Below, in pieces: positions 7,071 through 9,658 of a DNA stretch of 9,658 nucleotides (the stretch's first letter is position 1; each line of letters opens with the position of its first letter). A program made the translations under genes and the position numbers. Under the pieces are notes generated by a model. It ran no database searches, was not told where the DNA came from, and saw nothing but the letters and a program-made list of their open reading frames with translations. Source of the stretch: an uncultured Ruminococcus sp. (lineage in GTDB: Bacteria > Bacillota > Clostridia > Oscillospirales > Acutalibacteraceae); contig CACXGJ010000121.1 in assembly GCA_902767125.1 (NCBI GenBank), positions 1-9,658 of the forward strand, given 5' to 3'.

Positions 7071-7469
7071 GTGCTTAAAAACAGTAATGATAATATGGAA
7101 ATTATGACCGATAGAATACATGGTGTGTATGATATACCGATAAGGATATCCATTCCAAAGGGTGATATCATCGGGACGTGTGTATCGGTGGACGGCACAG
7201 ATGCAGAGCGATATTTTGAGGCGGGCTTTGCGGTAATATCCTTTGATCTTCCCGGTCATGGTGATAGCGATGCGAGTGAATATTTCTGTGAAACAAATTG
7301 CAGGCTGGACCTACTTACGGTTTTAAAGTATGCAGATGATCATTTTCCCAATGCAAACAACAGGATTATCACAGCATCGGAACATGACCTTACATTTCTT
7401 ATGGGTTATGCAGGAGAACAAATAATAACAGCAGAAAGTGAGGAAATAATATGCTTGAAATTAAGATAG
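7071..7469 (+). CDS. Truncated alpha/beta-hydrolase remnant
   Basis: I set the start at the GTG at 7071, behind AAAGGAGGAG. The frame is open upstream to 6918 but that part lacks a ribosome binding site and reads like noise. The 132-residue product contains GFAVISFDLPGHGDSD (about residues 52-67), the typical second-strand region of alpha/beta hydrolases, and DLLTVLKYADDHFP as the following helix. The fold then breaks off. The HG oxyanion motif expected before it is replaced by VDGTDAER, no G-x-S-x-G nucleophile elbow is present (ITASEHDLTF stands at that place), and the whole C-terminal half with the catalytic Asp and His is gone. Family members usually have about 240-300 residues. It is therefore likely to be inactive as a hydrolase. 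Its end overlaps the next gene by 19 nt, suggesting a kept transcript. Confidence 0.6.
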   Translation: MLKNSNDNMEIMTDRIHGVYDIPIRISIPKGDIIGTCVSVDGTDAERYFEAGFAVISFDLPGHGDSDASEYFCETNCRLDLLTVLKYADDHFPNANNRIITASEHDLTFLMGYAGEQIITAESEEIICLKLR

Positions 7470-7948
7470 GTGAACAGGGTGCATTATTTGAAATATGCGT
7501 TAATGGGCAGATCCAAAAAATAACTCTTGATATGTTGCGTCCTATATGGCGTGACATAAAAGATAATGGTATTGAGGACATAGAGTATCTTTCCGCTGAT
7601 ATATGCGGTGATCTTGTAGCCTGCTGTGCCTGTGTATCCCAGGGACAGGGAGGAATAGTTTTTGTCTGGGATACTGTGACGGAAAGCATAGTCCATTACA
7701 GCGACGGCTGCTATGCGGTGAGAGCATTGGTCTGTGATGATATGGTGTATACCATACGGGAGGTACATGGCTACGGAATAAGAGCGAGATTAGAGCTTGA
7801 TCAGTGTCCTTTTGAAACAAAAAACACCGAATTTGAGTGCGAAAACTGTGAGATAGACTATCATATCTGCTTTGCTGAGGATAAGCGTGATTACTTCATC
7901 GATTTTGATGAAAACGGAAAGGTGTTTTTGGTGAAAAAAGATGACTGA
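7451..7948 (+). CDS. Cysteine-rich hypothetical protein, 165 residues
   Basis: The ATG at 7451 follows GTGAGGAAATAAT, a good ribosome binding site inside the end of the hydrolase remnant, so translation is probably coupled. The product is acidic and has eleven cysteines, among them ACCACV near residue 59 and ECENCEI near 130. Strand-like segments such as GGIVFVWDTVTESIVHYSDG and MVYTIREVHGYG suggest a beta-rich fold. There is no signal peptide or membrane span, so the cysteines are likely reduced or metal-bound in the cytoplasm, though no regular C-x2-C pair set defines a known zinc finger. The family is not recognised. It overlaps the next gene by 8 nt. Confidence 0.87.
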   Translation: MLEIKIGEQGALFEICVNGQIQKITLDMLRPIWRDIKDNGIEDIEYLSADICGDLVACCACVSQGQGGIVFVWDTVTESIVHYSDGCYAVRALVCDDMVYTIREVHGYGIRARLELDQCPFETKNTEFECENCEIDYHICFAEDKRDYFIDFDENGKVFLVKKDD

Positions 7949-8201
7949 TAAAAAATACAAGCTTCTTGATAACAGCGGAAATATGTATATTTCAGATGTT
8001 CCCGGTTCGCTGGGAGGACATAAAAAACTAAAAATATATGGTAGGCTAGATTGTCCCTCTGCATTGAGATACATCGCAAAGGGACAGTATGTAAAAAACA
8101 GAGTGTTCTTTGCCGATGAACAGACAGCCATTGCAGCTGGTTACAGACCGTGCGCTGTGTGTATGAGAGAAAGGTATCTTAAATGGAAAAACAGGAGATG
8201 A
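7941..8201 (+). CDS. Ada-type metal-binding domain protein, 86 residues
   Basis: The product is a stand-alone version of the metal-binding domain found at the N-terminus of the Ada DNA-repair protein. The segment VFFADEQTAIAAGYRPCAVC (residues 55-74) is the hallmark, and KIYGRLDCPS (31-40) is the first half of the site. In Ada four cysteines bind zinc, and the first also takes a methyl group from DNA phosphotriesters. Here C38, C71 and C74 are present, but the first position is G34. Methyl transfer is therefore unlikely, and zinc would need another ligand such as H27, or the site may be three-cysteine. Small proteins of this form are, to my knowledge, common in gut Firmicutes. The ATG overlaps the end of the cysteine-rich gene by 8 nt, so it belongs to the same three-gene unit. 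Confidence 0.85.
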   Translation: MTDKKYKLLDNSGNMYISDVPGSLGGHKKLKIYGRLDCPSALRYIAKGQYVKNRVFFADEQTAIAAGYRPCAVCMRERYLKWKNRR

Positions 8202-8305
8202 TATGCTGTACAAAATTACGCCCTAATATGAGATGTTCACAGTTTGTTAACGAATTATGTCCTGCCATATGGTATCATACAAACAAGGAAAACAAAAATG
8301 CCTGC

Positions 8306-8321
8306 GCTCAAAATTTTGAGC
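8306..8321. promoter_or_regulatory. Perfect 16-bp palindrome, candidate operator
   Basis: GCTCAAAATTTTGAGC is perfectly self-complementary with no loop, so it suits a dimeric DNA-binding protein better than an RNA hairpin. It occupies the -35 area of the extended -10 promoter (8330-8338) of the WYL-type regulator. Autoregulation by that protein is the simplest guess. No second copy was noticed in the window. Confidence 0.5.
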
Positions 8322-8329
8322 AGAAGTCA

Positions 8330-8338
8330 TGCTATAAT
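8330..8338 (+). promoter_or_regulatory. Extended -10 promoter of the WYL-type regulator
   Basis: The site is TGCTATAAT: a perfect -10 hexamer at 8333-8338 with the TGn extension and no clear -35 at 17 nt. Transcription would start near 8345, giving a short leader before the ribosome binding site at 8356. The same nine bases occur at the phosphatase operon promoter on the other strand. The 8202-8305 stretch before it holds no convincing gene or terminator, only a 7-codon ORF at 8203 behind AGGAG. Confidence 0.6.
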
Positions 8339-8368
8339 AAGTCCGTAAATTCAAGAGGAGGAATTGTC

Positions 8369-9658
8369 ATGAAAGAACTCAGACACGCAGAACTCAGCAA
8401 AAAGGAATGTTCGCTTTTTATCGTACTGGATTATCTTCGCAACCATACTTCGGAAAACAAGCCACTCACTCTTGAGATTATGTGCAGAGAGATCGAAGAG
8501 CTTTACGGACTTGAAATGGTCCGCAATACCCTGACAAGCAAGCTCAGACAGCTTAAAAAGATAGGATATGTTGCCGAACCAAAGAACAACTATGTGCTGA
8601 CAGAAAAAGAGTTTTCCGATACGGAACTTCGTGTGCTTATAGACAGCCTTGTATACACAAATGCGCTGTCAGAGGATTCGGCAGATGAACTTATCGACAA
8701 GCTGATGTATTTTGCAAACGACAGCCTTCGCAGGGAGAAAAAGCAGATCAAAAGGCGCATGAATAATTATTCTAGAAAAAACGGACGTGACATCATCGGG
8801 TCCTATGAATATGTCACCGAAGCCATAAGAAAGAGGAAGAAGTTGCTGCTTAATGTCAAGGTGCTTGACAGTGATTTCAACATGGTAAGAAAATACCCCG
8901 AGAGTGTGCCGGTAAGCCCTTACGAGCTTGTCATCTCGAATAACAGATATGTGCTTATATGTGCGGTTGACGGTGATGAAACTCTATCCGAATTCTACCT
9001 TGACCGCATCACAAATATGTCGGACACCAATGAAAATATCCGCCCCATTGAGGAGATACAGGGCTTTGAAAAACGTGGTGCTCTGGAGGAATATATAAAA
9101 TCATCGCCCACACTTGGCGGAGGTATGCTAAAAACCTTTACGGTAAAATGCGATAACGAAGTGCTTTGCAATTTTGTCGAAAGTCTGGGCTGTGAGTTCA
9201 GAAAGTCCCCTGCAAGCGAGGAAAATGACATATACAATACCGTCATCAGGGTGAATACCACAGCGAATAATCTGAAGCTTGCAATGCTGCCCTATATTGA
9301 TTCGGTAACTGTTCTGAACGACAAGCAGTTCAATAATGAGCTGACAGATATCTTTGAAAGAAGCATACACAATATCATCAGCAGCGATATGGACACTTCT
9401 CATAAAATATTTAGGGCGTTTGATCTTGAGGAAGCGGTTCGTCTTGCCGAAACATCTCATAGCAGCGGACTTCGTTTTCGAGGGCAGGGGGGCAGCTATG
9501 ATATTTCTTCGCTGAAAAGAGTGCCCCATATAACGTCGCTGACACTTCTTCATACCGATCTCGGCAGCGGTGAGATACTGGAAGAACTTAAAGAGCTGAA
9601 AAAGTTGAAGCTCATAGACTGCAAATTTGACTTTGACCATGTTCTTAACTGCAAAAAA
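8369..9658 (+). CDS. WYL-domain transcriptional regulator with leucine-rich C-terminal tail (open at right edge)
   Basis: The frame is open for 430 codons to the window edge. AGGAGG at 8356-8361, 7 nt before the ATG, sets the start; an in-frame ATG at 8228 lies before the promoter and is rejected. Residues 1-80 form a winged-helix-like DNA-binding region (CREIEELYGLEMVRNTLTSK, then LRQLKKIGY). About 145-220 is a WYL-type domain: PVSPYELVISNNRYVLICAV and FYLDRITNM match the family's PyglvyrngrWYL and FrLdRI lines, but the WYL triad is YVL here and the usual arginine before LDRI is tyrosine. After a C-terminal extension domain, residues 380 onward turn leucine-rich (ISSLKRVPHITSLTLL, LEELKELKKLKLIDC), like the start of leucine-rich repeats. 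WYL domains sense ligands such as nucleic acids or nucleotides and control defence or repair genes. The target here is unknown. Confidence 0.85.
   Translation, partial: MKELRHAELSKKECSLFIVLDYLRNHTSENKPLTLEIMCREIEELYGLEMVRNTLTSKLRQLKKIGYVAEPKNNYVLTEKEFSDTELRVLIDSLVYTNALSEDSADELIDKLMYFANDSLRREKKQIKRRMNNYSRKNGRDIIGSYEYVTEAIRKRKKLLLNVKVLDSDFNMVRKYPESVPVSPYELVISNNRYVLICAVDGDETLSEFYLDRITNMSDTNENIRPIEEIQGFEKRGALEEYIKSSPTLGGGMLKTFTVKCDNEVLCNFVESLGCEFRKSPASEENDIYNTVIRVNTTANNLKLAMLPYIDSVTVLNDKQFNNELTDIFERSIHNIISSDMDTSHKIFRAFDLEEAVRLAETSHSSGLRFRGQGGSYDISSLKRVPHITSLTLLHTDLGSGEILEELKELKKLKLIDCKFDFDHVLNCKK

Noticed and set aside
8306..8321. The palindrome as an intrinsic terminator of the three-gene unit
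   Set aside because: It has no loop and no following T-run, and its AT-rich centre would make a poor RNA hairpin.
9128..9640. 170-codon minus-strand open frame inside the WYL gene
   Set aside because: It is antisense to a well-supported gene, with composition of a shadow frame and no ribosome binding site.

Overview
The window looks like a chromosomal accessory region of a low-to-moderate GC anaerobic Firmicute, most like Ruminococcus or a related gut/rumen clostridium. I base this on the strong AGGAGG-type ribosome binding sites, sigma-A-like promoters, codon and amino acid style, and the protein families (CbxX/CfxQ-type AAA+ ATPase with a long N-terminal half, Cas4-like/DUF2779 nuclease, a small Ada-like protein, a WYL regulator). 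No rRNA, tRNA, CRISPR array, transposase or phage structural gene is visible.

Layout. The left two thirds (1-6970) is coded on the minus strand and the right third (7071-9658) on the plus strand, diverging across about 100 bp near 7000. Reading the minus strand in its own direction: a broken gene (6968-6606), a strong promoter (6520-6492), a 51-codon ORF (6440-6285), a Cas4-like nuclease fused to an RNase H-like exonuclease domain (6185-4692), an intrinsic terminator (4586-4554), an extended -10 promoter (4522-4514), a leader of almost 300 nt holding two tandem tiny ORFs, and then a tight operon of four genes. These are a C-x5-R tyrosine-phosphatase-like protein with an extra C-terminal domain (4215-3382), an unrecognised 343-residue protein (3362-2331), a AAA+ ATPase (2290-275), and an unrecognised protein running off the left edge (259-1).

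The plus strand carries three overlapping, probably translationally coupled genes: a truncated alpha/beta-hydrolase remnant (7071-7469), a cysteine-rich unknown (7451-7948) and an Ada-type metal-binding protein lacking the first cysteine (7941-8201). They are followed by a separately promoted WYL-type regulator with a leucine-rich tail (8369 to the right edge, open).

The best candidate for an undescribed system is the four-gene minus-strand operon. It joins a phosphatase-like protein, two unknown proteins and a substrate-remodelling AAA+ ATPase behind a long leader with small ORFs. The operon is well supported by spacing and ribosome binding sites; its function is not known from the sequence. 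The second is the WYL regulator with a leucine-rich tail, which has a perfect 16-bp palindrome touching its promoter.
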